Shown here piece after piece: positions 8,789 through 16,197 of a DNA stretch of 64,000 nt; within the stretch, counting starts at the first letter, position 1; each line of letters opens with the position of its first letter. Made by a program: the position numbers and the translations under genes. The DNA is from Bacillota bacterium (GTDB lineage: Bacteria; Bacillota; Clostridia; Lachnospirales; Lachnospiraceae): assembly GCA_023420085.1 (NCBI GenBank), contig JAEZWQ010000029.1, positions 1-64,000 on the forward strand, given 5' to 3'. The notes below the pieces were generated by a model. The model searched no databases, had not been told where the DNA came from, and was given only the letters and a program-made list of their open reading frames with translations.

Positions 8789-9431
8789 TGTCTTCCTCCT
8801 TATTTCTACTAGAATTTAAATTTATATATCTGCCATTTTTTCTATAATTTTTCCACCTAAATGAAATTAAAAATTTATTTATACTTTTATATACGAGCTT
8901 TATAAGCTTAATGCTTCCATATATCATTCCTACTCCAGAACTTAATAAGAAGATAAATGCAAATATTGAAGACACCAATCCCATGTAAAAGTTAAGTCCA
9001 TATATATTAATATTAAATAGTACAATAAATGATAATATAATTAAAAATATCCCTACTCCAAGTAATGATAGCAGAAATACAGCAACACTTATTGCTATTG
9101 ATAGTAATATCGGCCCTCCTATCAATACGCCAAGTCCAATAAATGCGTATTTTAAAAGCTTATTAGTATCAGCATTTGAAGTTATATTATGAGATTTACC
9201 TTTGCCATTATCTTTTGATTTATTGTATTGCTTGTAATTATCAAAGTTATAATATTCCTCAGCTAACTTTTCTGGACTACCCAATTCTTTTGAAATCTCC
9301 TCCTCTGTCCTTCCAAGTTCTATCGCACACTCAAAATGCTCATTATAATCTGCTATGATGTCATCAATAACATTTTCAGGTAAATTTCTTAAATAAAATC
9401 TTAATAAATCAAGAAATTCCTTCTTTTTCAT
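8778..9431 (-). CDS. DUF1700 / HAAS signalling-domain membrane protein
   Basis: This is a 217-residue membrane protein. The first 65 residues form an alpha-helical HAAS (DUF1700) domain: FLDLLRFYLRNLPE, then DYNEHFECAIELGRTEEEISKELGSP. After a polar linker come about four hydrophobic segments (residues about 90-180), then a basic tail. HAAS proteins usually act as partners of an adjacent PadR regulator, linking a membrane signal to gene control. Its start overlaps the padR stop by 23 bases, so the two are translated together. The following gene supplies the extracellular part. Confidence 0.85.
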   Translation of the reverse strand: MKKKEFLDLLRFYLRNLPENVIDDIIADYNEHFECAIELGRTEEEISKELGSPEKLAEEYYNFDNYKQYNKSKDNGKGKSHNITSNADTNKLLKYAFIGLGVLIGGPILLSIAISVAVFLLSLLGVGIFLIILSFIVLFNINIYGLNFYMGLVSSIFAFIFLLSSGVGMIYGSIKLIKLVYKSINKFLISFRWKNYRKNGRYINLNSSRNKEEDNEK

Positions 9432-9741
9432 ACACCCCTCCCAATAATAAATCGACCTGATTTGTAAAATTTTTCCACTCTATAAGCAAATTTGTTAATA
9501 CTTTTCGTCCTTCTTCAGTGATTGTGTAATATTTTCTTGGAGGCCCACTATTTGACTCCTTAATATATGTATTAACATAATTACTATTATATAGTTTTCG
9601 AAGTAGTGGATATATCGTTCCCTCTGAAATATCAACCTGTTTTGAAATTATATCTACCAGTTCAAAACCATATCTATCTTTTTCATCTAACAATGCTAAA
9701 ACGAGTATTTCTAATACCCCCTTTTTAAATTGAATATTCAT
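9409..9741 (-). CDS. PadR family transcriptional regulator
   Basis: This is a winged-helix repressor of 110 residues. The PadR signature is clear: LEILVLALLDEKDRYGFELVDII (about residues 10-32), then SEGTIYPLLRKLYNSNYV and PPRKYYTITEEGRKVL. It probably controls its own operon, because two direct copies of CAAGGTACT overlap the promoter just upstream. The ligand is unknown; in HAAS systems the membrane partner is thought to modulate PadR. Confidence 0.93.
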   Translation of the reverse strand: MNIQFKKGVLEILVLALLDEKDRYGFELVDIISKQVDISEGTIYPLLRKLYNSNYVNTYIKESNSGPPRKYYTITEEGRKVLTNLLIEWKNFTNQVDLLLGGVYEKEGIS

Positions 9742-9758
9742 ATATCACCTCTTGGAAT

Positions 9759-9793
9759 ATTTTAACACAAGGTACTATATATTGCAAGGTACT
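9759..9793 (-). promoter_or_regulatory. padR operon promoter with repeated operator
   Basis: On the minus strand, TTGCAA (9782-9787) and TAAAAT (9759-9764) are separated by 17 bases, a near-consensus housekeeping promoter. Two copies of the 9-base element CAAGGTACT (plus-strand reading) lie at 9768-9776 and 9785-9793, a 17-base period. They cover the spacer and -35 box. This is a likely PadR autoregulation site. Confidence 0.7.
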
Positions 9794-9807
9794 GCGTCAA
9801 AAAATAT

Positions 9808-9857
9808 AGGCTAGTCTAAAATATTAGTTTGCTCATTTAATATCATAGACCTAGCCT
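9808..9857 (-). terminator. Terminator upstream of the padR promoter
   Basis: Minus-strand stem AGGCTAGGTCTA with TAGACTAGCCT, one bulged base, followed by ATATTTTTTG. It would end leftward transcripts from the small membrane protein gene before the padR promoter. Confidence 0.6.
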
Positions 9858-9964
9858 TTTGATAAATTTTATTATTCTGTATTAAAGTAAATATAAAAGT
9901 TATGAAATGATTCCCAAATTGTAACAGTACAGCAAATATTATTATAACTTTTATAGCATCTTAA

Positions 9965-10126
9965 TTATTTTCTTTTAGATATATTAAGTGTAATAAAAAT
10001 AGAAGCTATAATAGCAAAAAGAACTGTAATAAAAATTAAAAGTTTTTGATCATCTTTAAGTAAATAGGCCATAATAATATAGATAATTAGTAATACTAGT
10101 AAAAATAATTTTTTTAATTTAGACAT
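9965..10126 (-). CDS. Small two-helix membrane protein, 53 residues
   Basis: This short frame starts with ATG and has GGAGG 7 bases upstream (GGAGGAAAAAATG). It begins MSKLKKLFLLVLLIIYIIMAY and has a second hydrophobic segment, LLIFITVLFAIIASIFITL, before a basic tail SKRK. Two membrane helices joined by a short polar turn (LKDDQK) are expected. It starts 13 bases after the end of a decayed ABC ATPase, so it was probably the last gene of that transporter operon. I do not recognise a family. Proteins of this size next to peptide-type ABC transporters are sometimes immunity or accessory proteins, but nothing here proves it. Confidence 0.7.
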   Translation of the reverse strand: MSKLKKLFLLVLLIIYIIMAYLLKDDQKLLIFITVLFAIIASIFITLNISKRK

Positions 10127-10139
10127 TTTTTCCTCCATA

Positions 10140-10345
10140 TCATATTGATATTATCTTATTAGCTAAGCTTGAAATAGTTTCCTTAACATGACTAGAAAAT
10201 AGGCAGTACCCATTATGTATTTGTACATAATGTTTAATTAGAGAAATTGCTGCTTCTCTACTTTCAATATCTAAAGAATTTAGTGGTTCATCTAATAATT
10301 CAGGGTTATCTAGAGCAGAAATGAAAAGTAGATCTGCCCATCATC
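10140..10345 (-). pseudogene. ABC transporter ATPase remnant (C-terminal part)
   Basis: Read leftward, this stretch encodes LLDEPLNSLDIESREAAISL and then LFSSHVKETISSLANKII before a stop at 10140. These are the Walker B, D-loop and H-loop region and the end of an ABC ATPase. The Walker A and signature regions are missing and no start is present. The Walker B block has lost residues (LLDEP directly after PE). It is a relic, not a working protein. Confidence 0.75.
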
Positions 10346-10383
10346 ATAAGTGCTGTAGGCCCACTAGAGAAAATACTTGTAAT

Positions 10384-10500
10384 TATTCAAGTCCCATTAC
10401 TAAAAAGTACCAGCACCTAAAACCACATTAACAATCGTTGTTGCAACCATACTAGGGAGTCAAAGAGTTGCAGCTACAAAGGTAATAAATAAAATAAAAT
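10384..10500 (-). pseudogene. Possible ABC permease remnant
   Basis: In one leftward frame the sequence reads ILFITFVAATL, an in-frame TGA, then LPSMVATTIVNVVLGAGTF and a stop. The hydrophobic residues fit a membrane helix of an ABC-2 or bacteriocin-type permease. It lies directly upstream of the ATPase relic, which supports a decayed transporter operon. The identification rests on composition and context only. Confidence 0.45.
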
Positions 10501-10604
10501 GCCACCTTTAAGTTTTTATTAATAGTTTATAGAGAGAGTAGCACTAATGTTTGCTTTTTTAATACTTGACAATTTTTCCTACTCGCTTTTAAATAGTCAA
10601 AAAA

Positions 10605-10626
10605 GGTTAGGAAATTATTCCTAACC
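10605..10626 (-). terminator. Terminator after the NlpC/P60 gene
   Basis: Perfect 9-bp stem GGTTAGGAA / TTCCTAACC with a 4-base loop, followed on the minus strand by TTTTTTG. It is 7 bases after the stop of the hydrolase gene. Confidence 0.92.
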
Positions 10627-10632
10627 CTTACA

Positions 10633-11892
10633 TTATCTAACTCGTATAAATACTGGATTATATCCTGGTAGTGTGCTTTGAAGGCTAGTTGTATAACCCA
10701 TCCAACCACCATGGACAGCTTGTCCTCCTCCAACATATATAGCAACATGTGGTACACCAGCTCCAGCATTATCATAGTATATTATATCACCAGGCTGTGC
10801 TTGACTTGCAGAAACAACTGTTCCTAATGACATATATCCAGCTGGCCAACCTCTAAAATTAATTCCTACAGCTCTAAGAGCATTACTAACTAAAGATGTG
10901 CAGTCTTGATTAACTCCTAACTGGGCTAACGCTGCATTTGCAATAGCTTGCTTTCCTCCTGAAACTGTTGTCGTTGGTTGTGTAGTTGTTGCTACTACTT
11001 TCTTTTCAGCTGTTGTGTTTGTTGCTGCCTTTTTAGTATCTTCAACTTTTTTAGCTTCAGCAGCTTTCTTTGCCTCTTCAGCCTTTTTTGCTTCAGCAGC
11101 TTTCTTTGCCTCTTCGGCTTTCTTAGCTTCAGCAGCCTTCTTTGCCTCTTCGGCTTTCTTAGCTTCAGCAGCTTTCTTTGCCTCTTCGGCCTTTTTAGCT
11201 TCTTCAGCCTTTCTCTTTTCTTCTTCTAACCTTTTCTCTTCCTCTTCTTTTTGTTTAGATATTGCAGTTTTATACTCATTACTAATCATTACAAATGATT
11301 TATTAACATATCCAACTTCTTTATCATCTATTGATACTTTAATGAAATTCCCTTCATCTATATCAAGTACCTTTAACTTTTTATCTTCTCCTGCATCAAT
11401 GATTACATCTGAGTCAGCGTTAGCATCTGAATATAAAACAGTATCAATTATAGTAGTTGCAAATACATTTGCTTCTTTTTCAGCAACTTTTATAGCATCA
11501 GCCCCAGAAAGCACTTCATCAGCCTTTACAAAACCTTTTACTTCACCAGACTTAACCTCAATCCAATCATTAGATTTATTTAGGATATCGGCAACCTGTC
11601 CCTTATAAAGTTTACCACTATAATCTGAATCTGTATTTGCTTCATTCTTAATATAGACAAAATCTTCTACTTCATCTTTAGGTACCACTATATTTGCCTC
11701 AGGTATTTTTACATCATCAAGTAAAACATTTTGTACATATTTATTATTTTTCTTAACTTCCTTGTTTAATGAGAATAACGGCGCCTTAATTTCAATATTA
11801 TTAAGATTTTCTCCGTCAGCCAATGTAGTAGCAACTGGTGCAATAAATACAGTTGTTGCAACTGCAAGAGCTAACAATTTTGATTTCGACAT
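10633..11892 (-). CDS. Secreted SH3b and NlpC/P60 peptidoglycan endopeptidase
   Basis: This 419-residue exported cell-wall hydrolase starts at MSKSKLLALAVATTVFIAPV, with AGGAGGAGAGAA just before the ATG. An in-frame extension to 11952 has no ribosome site. A signal peptide ends near ATTLADG. Two SH3b-type wall-binding domains follow (about residues 75-125 and 135-205). Next is a coiled, lysine/alanine/glutamate repeat linker (about 215-290), then the C-terminal NlpC/P60 catalytic domain with Cys in NQDCTSLVSNAL and His in VPHVAIYVGGG. It should cut stem peptides and act in daughter cell separation or wall turnover. It has its own strong promoter and terminator, so it is a single-gene unit. 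Confidence 0.92.
   Translation of the reverse strand: MSKSKLLALAVATTVFIAPVATTLADGENLNNIEIKAPLFSLNKEVKKNNKYVQNVLLDDVKIPEANIVVPKDEVEDFVYIKNEANTDSDYSGKLYKGQVADILNKSNDWIEVKSGEVKGFVKADEVLSGADAIKVAEKEANVFATTIIDTVLYSDANADSDVIIDAGEDKKLKVLDIDEGNFIKVSIDDKEVGYVNKSFVMISNEYKTAISKQKEEEEKRLEEEKRKAEEAKKAEEAKKAAEAKKAEEAKKAAEAKKAEEAKKAAEAKKAEEAKKAAEAKKVEDTKKAATNTTAEKKVVATTTQPTTTVSGGKQAIANAALAQLGVNQDCTSLVSNALRAVGINFRGWPAGYMSLGTVVSASQAQPGDIIYYDNAGAGVPHVAIYVGGGQAVHGGWMGYTTSLQSTLPGYNPVFIRVR
11054..11197 (-). repeat. Four tandem 36-bp copies in the hydrolase linker
   Basis: The element GCTTCAGCAGC (plus-strand reading) recurs at 11054, 11090, 11126 and 11162, exactly every 36 bases. It encodes a 12-residue unit, AEEAKKAAEAKK. 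Copies differ mainly at third bases. Copy number may vary between strains and would change the length of the linker between the SH3 and catalytic domains. Confidence 0.85.
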
Positions 11893-11919
11893 TTCTCTCC
11901 TCCTTATGTTACAGATTGA

Positions 11920-11948
11920 ATTATAACAATAATCAAATAGAATGTCAA
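11920..11948 (-). promoter_or_regulatory. Consensus promoter of the NlpC/P60 gene
   Basis: On the minus strand, TTGACA (11943-11948) and TATAAT (11920-11925) are separated by 17 bases, a perfect sigma-A promoter. It lies about 28 bases upstream of the start codon and implies strong constitutive expression. Confidence 0.9.
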
Positions 11949-12000
11949 TCATTTTTTTACAAATTATTACATTTTTGTAACAATTACTTGCGTATAGCTC

Positions 12001-12720
12001 TTAATACTTAATTTTAACCTCCTTAAAAAATCTAATTTCTCCTTGTATATCAATGATTATTCCTCTTTCAACGTCTACTCCACAGATAACTCCGTTAACA
12101 AAATATTCATTATTTATATTTACCATAACATGCTTATTTTTATAATATAAATATTTATTATACTCTTTTTCTATCAATTCTTTATCAATATTTTCATATA
12201 GTTTTATATACTTTTCTACTATTTTATAAATTAAAGAATATCTTTCATTCCTTGTAACAATTCTATCAAAAATACCTGTAACTTTATTATCATTTATTAA
12301 ATCAAATTCTCTATTTTCACTTATATTTATACCAATGCCTACATAAATTTGATTATTTTTATTGCTATCAACAATTGACCTAGTTAAGATACCTCCAACC
12401 TTATAGTCATCCATATATATATCGTTTATCCATTTAATATTTAATCTCTTACTATACGTTTCTTCAATAGATTTGACTACTGCCACCGCAGCAATTAAGG
12501 TTGATATTAAACTATTTTGATATTTTAGTATTCTTTTAGGAATAATTGTAAAGTATATTCCATTATTTGGTGAAATAAACTTTCTTTGCCTTGTTCCTAC
12601 TCCATTTGTTTGCTCATCTGCAATTATTACTGTATCTTCATATATACCTTGCCTTATTTTTTCTTCTGCAATATCCATAGTCGATGAAACTTTTTTATAT
12701 TTTATATATTCCATATTCAT
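12001..12720 (-). CDS. birA: Biotin--[acetyl-CoA-carboxylase] ligase, no DNA-binding domain
   Basis: This enzyme activates biotin with ATP and attaches it to carrier proteins. The 239 residues contain the ligase signatures STMDIAEE (start of the catalytic fold), DEQTNGVGTRQRKF (biotinyl-AMP loop, usually GRGRxGR), NIKWINDIYMDDYKVGGIL and the GIGINI strand. The N-terminal helix-turn-helix of bifunctional BirA is absent, so it is an enzyme only. An upstream TTG at 12729 would directly abut GGAG, so ATG at 12720, nine bases after GGAG, is chosen. That GGAG lies inside the rplQ terminator palindrome, so expression may depend on read-through or on an opened hairpin. Confidence 0.92.
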   Translation of the reverse strand: MNMEYIKYKKVSSTMDIAEEKIRQGIYEDTVIIADEQTNGVGTRQRKFISPNNGIYFTIIPKRILKYQNSLISTLIAAVAVVKSIEETYSKRLNIKWINDIYMDDYKVGGILTRSIVDSNKNNQIYVGIGINISENREFDLINDNKVTGIFDRIVTRNERYSLIYKIVEKYIKLYENIDKELIEKEYNKYLYYKNKHVMVNINNEYFVNGVICGVDVERGIIIDIQGEIRFFKEVKIKY

Positions 12721-12727
12721 AAAAATC

Positions 12728-12757
12728 AACTCCGTTAATATTAATATTAACGGAGTT
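12728..12757 (-). terminator. 30-bp perfect palindrome ending the alpha operon
   Basis: The arms AACTCCGTTAATATT and AATATTAACGGAGTT meet without a spacer. On the minus strand the palindrome is followed by GATTTTT, so it can act as the terminator behind rplQ. Its 3' arm contains the GGAG used by birA, so the folded hairpin would hide that ribosome site. Confidence 0.8.
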
Positions 12758-12763
12758 TCCTTA

Positions 12764-13300
12764 CTATACTAATTCAATTATAACTTCCATTGCACCATCG
12801 CCCTTACGAGGTCCAATCTTGATTATACGAGTATAACCACCATTTCTTCCCTCATATTTTGGTGCAACTTCGCTAAACATATGTTCAGCCATATCAACTT
12901 TTTTTGTTGATTTCTTTAGACCTTTTGTTGTACTTGGTCTTGATGTTATAGTATATAAGAATTTTAATAGTTGTCTACGAGCATGAAGTCTTGAAGGTTT
13001 ATCCTTCTTAATTTCTTTTTCTACTGTTTCAAAAACTGTTACTCTCTTACCATTAACTTCTTCTTTAACTCTTTTACCGTTTGCATCCTTTTTAGCAACT
13101 TTAGCATTTACCTTCACAGTATCAAAGTTATCTTTTTCCTTAACAGCTAAAGTGATTAGCTTTTCAGCTATCTTACGAACTTCTTTAGCTCTTGCTTCAG
13201 TTGTAACTATCTTGCCGTGGAATAAAAGATTAGTAACTTGATTACGAAGTAAAGCTTTACGTTGGCTTGAAGATTTACCAAGCTTTCTATACTTTGCCAT
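12764..13300 (-). CDS. rplQ: Ribosomal protein L17
   Basis: Large-subunit protein near the exit tunnel and last gene of the alpha operon. The N-terminus (YRKLGKSSSQRKALLRNQV) and C-terminus (GGYTRIIKIGPRKGDGAMEV) are typical. At 178 residues it is about 50 longer than most L17 proteins. The extra part is a lysine-rich segment from about residue 60 to 105 (VAKKDANGKRVKEEVNGKR) between the two core halves. Similar insertions occur in some Clostridia. Confidence 0.97.
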   Translation of the reverse strand: MAKYRKLGKSSSQRKALLRNQVTNLLFHGKIVTTEARAKEVRKIAEKLITLAVKEKDNFDTVKVNAKVAKKDANGKRVKEEVNGKRVTVFETVEKEIKKDKPSRLHARRQLLKFLYTITSRPSTTKGLKKSTKKVDMAEHMFSEVAPKYEGRNGGYTRIIKIGPRKGDGAMEVIIELV

Positions 13301-13314
13301 CGTTCCTCCTAAGT

Positions 13315-14271
13315 TTATTCATCAGATGTACGAAGAGCCAATCCCAGTTCATCAAGTTTTTGTAATACTTCTTCTAAAGATTTTCTACCTAGATTTCTTA
13401 CTTTCATCATATCATCTGGTGTTTTATTTATAAGCTCTTCCACTGTATTTATATTCGCTCTCTTTAAACAATTGAATGATCTTACTGATAACTCTAAATC
13501 TTCAATATTCATTTCCAGAGCTTTATCTTTTTTCTCTTCATCTTTCTCAACCATAACTTCAGCACTTCTAGCACTTTCTGAAAGCTCTATAAATAAATTA
13601 AGATGCTCACTTAGTACCTTTGCTGCTAAACTTACAGCTTCATCTGGTAATAAAATTCCATTAGTATAAACATCTAATGTAAGTTTATCATAGTCAGTAA
13701 TTTGCCCTACACGTGTATTTTCAACCTCAAGATTTACTCTTTCTACAGGTGAAAAAATTGAATCTATTGGGATTATCCCTATTGCATCGTCATCAGTCTT
13801 GTTTTTTTCAGCACTATTATATCCTCTACCTTTTATAATCTGTAATTGGATATTTAAGCTGCTATTATCATTATCAAGAGTTGCAATTACATGGTCTGGG
13901 TTAAGAATTTCTATATCCATATCCGTCTGTATATCTGCACCAGTGACAACACCTTCTCCACTATATTCAATATATGCCATTTTAGGCTCATTACTCTTTG
14001 AATTATCTCTGATTGCTAGTCCTTTTATATTTAGTATAATCTCTGAGATATCTTCCTTAACGCCATCGATACCTCCAAATTCATGTAATGCACCATCTAT
14101 CTTTATTTGACTTACTGCTGCACCCGGTAATGAAGATAACATAATTCTTCTTAAAGAATTACCTAGAGTTATACCATAACCTCTTTCTAACGGTTCTATA
14201 ACGAATCTAGCATATTTTTTATCATCAGATTCTTCTATAATATTTATTTTAGGTTTTTCAAATTCAAACAT
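13315..14271 (-). CDS. rpoA: RNA polymerase alpha subunit
   Basis: The 318 residues cover both domains. The N-terminal assembly domain (about 1-230) includes GNSLRRIMLSSLPGAAV, the dimerisation region. The C-terminal domain (about 255-315) includes LELSVRSFNCLKRANINTV and VRNLGRKSLEEV, which contacts UP elements and activators. A short acidic/lysine linker joins them. It lies between rpsD and rplQ as in other Firmicutes. Confidence 0.98.
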   Translation of the reverse strand: MFEFEKPKINIIEESDDKKYARFVIEPLERGYGITLGNSLRRIMLSSLPGAAVSQIKIDGALHEFGGIDGVKEDISEIILNIKGLAIRDNSKSNEPKMAYIEYSGEGVVTGADIQTDMDIEILNPDHVIATLDNDNSSLNIQLQIIKGRGYNSAEKNKTDDDAIGIIPIDSIFSPVERVNLEVENTRVGQITDYDKLTLDVYTNGILLPDEAVSLAAKVLSEHLNLFIELSESARSAEVMVEKDEEKKDKALEMNIEDLELSVRSFNCLKRANINTVEELINKTPDDMMKVRNLGRKSLEEVLQKLDELGLALRTSDE

Positions 14272-14306
14272 AAGCTCTCCTCATGGATTTGGCCGAGGTC
14301 AGTCTA

Positions 14307-14900
14307 TTATTTAGAATACAACTCGACTATTAGCATCTCACTAACAGGAACATCAATCATTTCTCTTGTAGGTAATTGTTTTACTGTTACCTTTAAATTT
14401 TCTTGATCAGCATCTAGCCATTCTGGAACGATTCTTCCTGAAGTAACATCTAATACTAGCTTATATCTTTCACTGTTTTTATATTTTTCAGCAACTTCAA
14501 CAACATCACCTGCTGATAATGAGTATGAAGGTATATCAACTCTATTACCATTTACTAAAATATGTTGATGTCTTACAATTTGTCTTGCTTCTTTTCTTGT
14601 ACGGCCAAAACCAGCTCTAAATACAACATTATCAAGTCTTCTCTCTAATAATTGTAATAAGTTTTCACCAGCTTGTCCCTTCATTCTTGAAGCCTTTTTG
14701 AAATAATTTCTAAAAGGTTTTTCAAGAACACCATAAATGAACTTAGCTCTTTGTTTTTCTCTTAACTGTAAGCCATATTCACTCATTTTTTTATTGCTTC
14801 TTTTAAGTTGTCTTGTAGACTTCTTATCTATTCCTAAAACCTGTGGCTCTAGTCCTAAGGCTCTACACCTTTTTAATACAGGTACTCTATCTCTCGCCAT
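14307..14900 (-). CDS. rpsD: Ribosomal protein S4
   Basis: Primary 16S rRNA binder of the small subunit, 197 residues. The S4 RNA-binding domain is visible as RRLDNVVFRAGFGRTRKEARQ. The N-terminus lacks the four-cysteine zinc knuckle (ARDRVPVLKRCRALG has one Cys), so this is the zinc-free form. Its position between rpsK and rpoA is a Clostridia-like arrangement; in Bacillus subtilis rpsD is elsewhere. Confidence 0.98.
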   Translation of the reverse strand: MARDRVPVLKRCRALGLEPQVLGIDKKSTRQLKRSNKKMSEYGLQLREKQRAKFIYGVLEKPFRNYFKKASRMKGQAGENLLQLLERRLDNVVFRAGFGRTRKEARQIVRHQHILVNGNRVDIPSYSLSAGDVVEVAEKYKNSERYKLVLDVTSGRIVPEWLDADQENLKVTVKQLPTREMIDVPVSEMLIVELYSK

Positions 14901-14915
14901 TTAAGTTAACCTCCA

Positions 14916-15311
14916 TTAAACTCTTCTACGCTTTGGTGGACGACATCCATTATGTGGAACTGGAGTTACGTCTTTAATACTTAAAATTTCCAATCCACTT
15001 GATGCTAATGCACGGATTGCCGCTTCACGTCCAGAACCTGGACCCTTTACCATTACATCTACCTTCTTCAGTCCATGAACTAAAGCTGCCTTTGTTGCAG
15101 TTTCAGCTGCTACCTGAGCTGCATAAGGTGTAGATTTCCTTGAACCTCTAAATCCAAGACCACCGGCACTCGCCCATGCAAGAGCATTACCTTGGGTATC
15201 AGTCAATGTAACAATTGTATTATTAAAAGATGACTGAATGTGAGCTTGTCCATGTTCAACGTTTTTCTTAACACGTCTTTTTGTCACTTTTTTTGTAACT
15301 TTCTTAGCCAT
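14916..15311 (-). CDS. rpsK: Ribosomal protein S11
   Basis: Platform protein of the 30S subunit, 131 residues. The core AHIQSSFNNTIVTLTD and the conserved end PHNGCRPPKRRRV are complete. The N-terminus is very basic (KKVTKKVTKRRVKKN). Confidence 0.98.
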   Translation of the reverse strand: MAKKVTKKVTKRRVKKNVEHGQAHIQSSFNNTIVTLTDTQGNALAWASAGGLGFRGSRKSTPYAAQVAAETATKAALVHGLKKVDVMVKGPGSGREAAIRALASSGLEILSIKDVTPVPHNGCRPPKRRRV

Positions 15312-15347
15312 AATCTAAACTAACCTACCCTTTGGGTTTCCTTCCTA

Positions 15348-15719
15348 TTATTTCTTCTTATTTGCAACTGTTCTCTTTGGACCTTTTCTTGTACGTGCAT
15401 TAGTCTTAGTCTTTTGACCACGTACAGGAAGGCCTTTTCTATGACGAATTCCTCTGTAGCATCCAATTTCTCTTAGTCTCTTAATATTAAGTGCTACTTC
15501 TCTTCTAAGATCACCTTCAACGATGATTCCTAGTTCGTCCATAGTTTCACGGATCTTACCAACTTCTTCATCTGTTAAATCTCTAACTCTTGTATCAGGA
15601 TTAATTCCTGTATGAGCTAAAATTTTATTTGAAGTTTGTCTTCCTATTCCATAGATATATGTAAGTCCGATCTCAACTCTTTTTTCTCTTGGTAAATCTA
15701 CACCAGCGATACGAGCCAT
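15348..15719 (-). CDS. rpsM: Ribosomal protein S13
   Basis: Head protein of the 30S subunit that contacts S19 and the P-site tRNA, 123 residues. ARIAGVDLPREKRVEIGLTY and the end RTRKGPKRTVANKKK are canonical. GGAGGTGAC precedes the start. Confidence 0.98.
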   Translation of the reverse strand: MARIAGVDLPREKRVEIGLTYIYGIGRQTSNKILAHTGINPDTRVRDLTDEEVGKIRETMDELGIIVEGDLRREVALNIKRLREIGCYRGIRHRKGLPVRGQKTKTNARTRKGPKRTVANKKK

Positions 15720-15771
15720 CTATGTTGTCACCTCCATAATTATTTGGATATTTCCATTTATTAAATGACGC

Positions 15772-15785
15772 AGTGCCTAAGCACT
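15772..15785 (-). other. Small hairpin between rpmJ and rpsM
   Basis: AGTGC/GCACT stem with a 4-base loop in the 80-base rpmJ-rpsM spacer. It has no T run, so it is not a terminator. It could be part of an S4-responsive leader of the alpha operon, but this is only a guess from position. Confidence 0.35.
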
Positions 15786-15799
15786 ACAACCAAGGTTAA

Positions 15800-15913
15800 T
15801 TAACCCTGTCTTTGTTTATGTTTTGGGTTCTCGCAGATTATTCTTACAGAACCTTTTCTTTTGATAACTTTACACTTTTCACAAATAGGTTTTACAGATG
15901 ATCTAACTTTCAT
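15800..15913 (-). CDS. rpmJ: Ribosomal protein L36 (zinc form)
   Basis: The 37 residues begin MKVRSSVKPICEKCKV and end ENPKHKQRQG. The zinc ligands C-x2-C, a later C and H are all present (CEKC and CENPKH), so this is the zinc-binding paralogue. Two adjacent ATG codons follow AGGAGGT; the second (15913) has the better spacing of 5 bases. It lies between infA and rpsM, the usual place. Confidence 0.95.
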   Translation of the reverse strand: MKVRSSVKPICEKCKVIKRKGSVRIICENPKHKQRQG

Positions 15914-15978
15914 CATTTACCTCCTTTCACAAAAAAGCTATCTTTTATTATAACATTTTCTTAACTTATTTACAAGAT

Positions 15979-16197
15979 TTACTTATCTCTCCAAATGATT
16001 CTGCCTTTAGATAAATCATATGGAGAAAGCTCCATTGTCACCTTATCTCCAGGCAAAATTCTAATATAGTTCATGCGTAGTTTGCCACTTATATGTGCTA
16101 ATACTACGTGTCCATTTTCTAGTTCAACTCTGAACATGGCATTTGGTAATTTTTCTAATACCTTACCTTCTATTTCAATTACATCAGCTTTAGACAT
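15979..16197 (-). CDS. infA: Translation initiation factor IF-1
   Basis: Single OB-fold protein of 72 residues that binds the 30S A site. VIEIEGKVLEKLPNAMFRVELENGHVV and GKLRMNYIRILPGDKV are typical. The start at 16197 has GGAGG seven bases upstream and lies within the last codons of map, so the two genes are coupled. Confidence 0.97.
   Translation of the reverse strand: MSKADVIEIEGKVLEKLPNAMFRVELENGHVVLAHISGKLRMNYIRILPGDKVTMELSPYDLSKGRIIWRDK

Noticed and set aside
10527..10775. 82-residue minus-strand frame at the end of the hydrolase gene
   Set aside because: It overlaps the NlpC/P60 domain in another frame and crosses the terminator.
11054..11197. 36-base spaced repeats as a CRISPR array
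   Set aside because: There are no unique spacers; the repeats are contiguous and in frame within a coding region.
10978..11608. Long plus-strand frames rich in Ala/Phe/Ser or Cys/Phe opposite the hydrolase repeats
   Set aside because: They are the complement of the KAEEAKK repeats; composition comes from the repeat, not from a gene.
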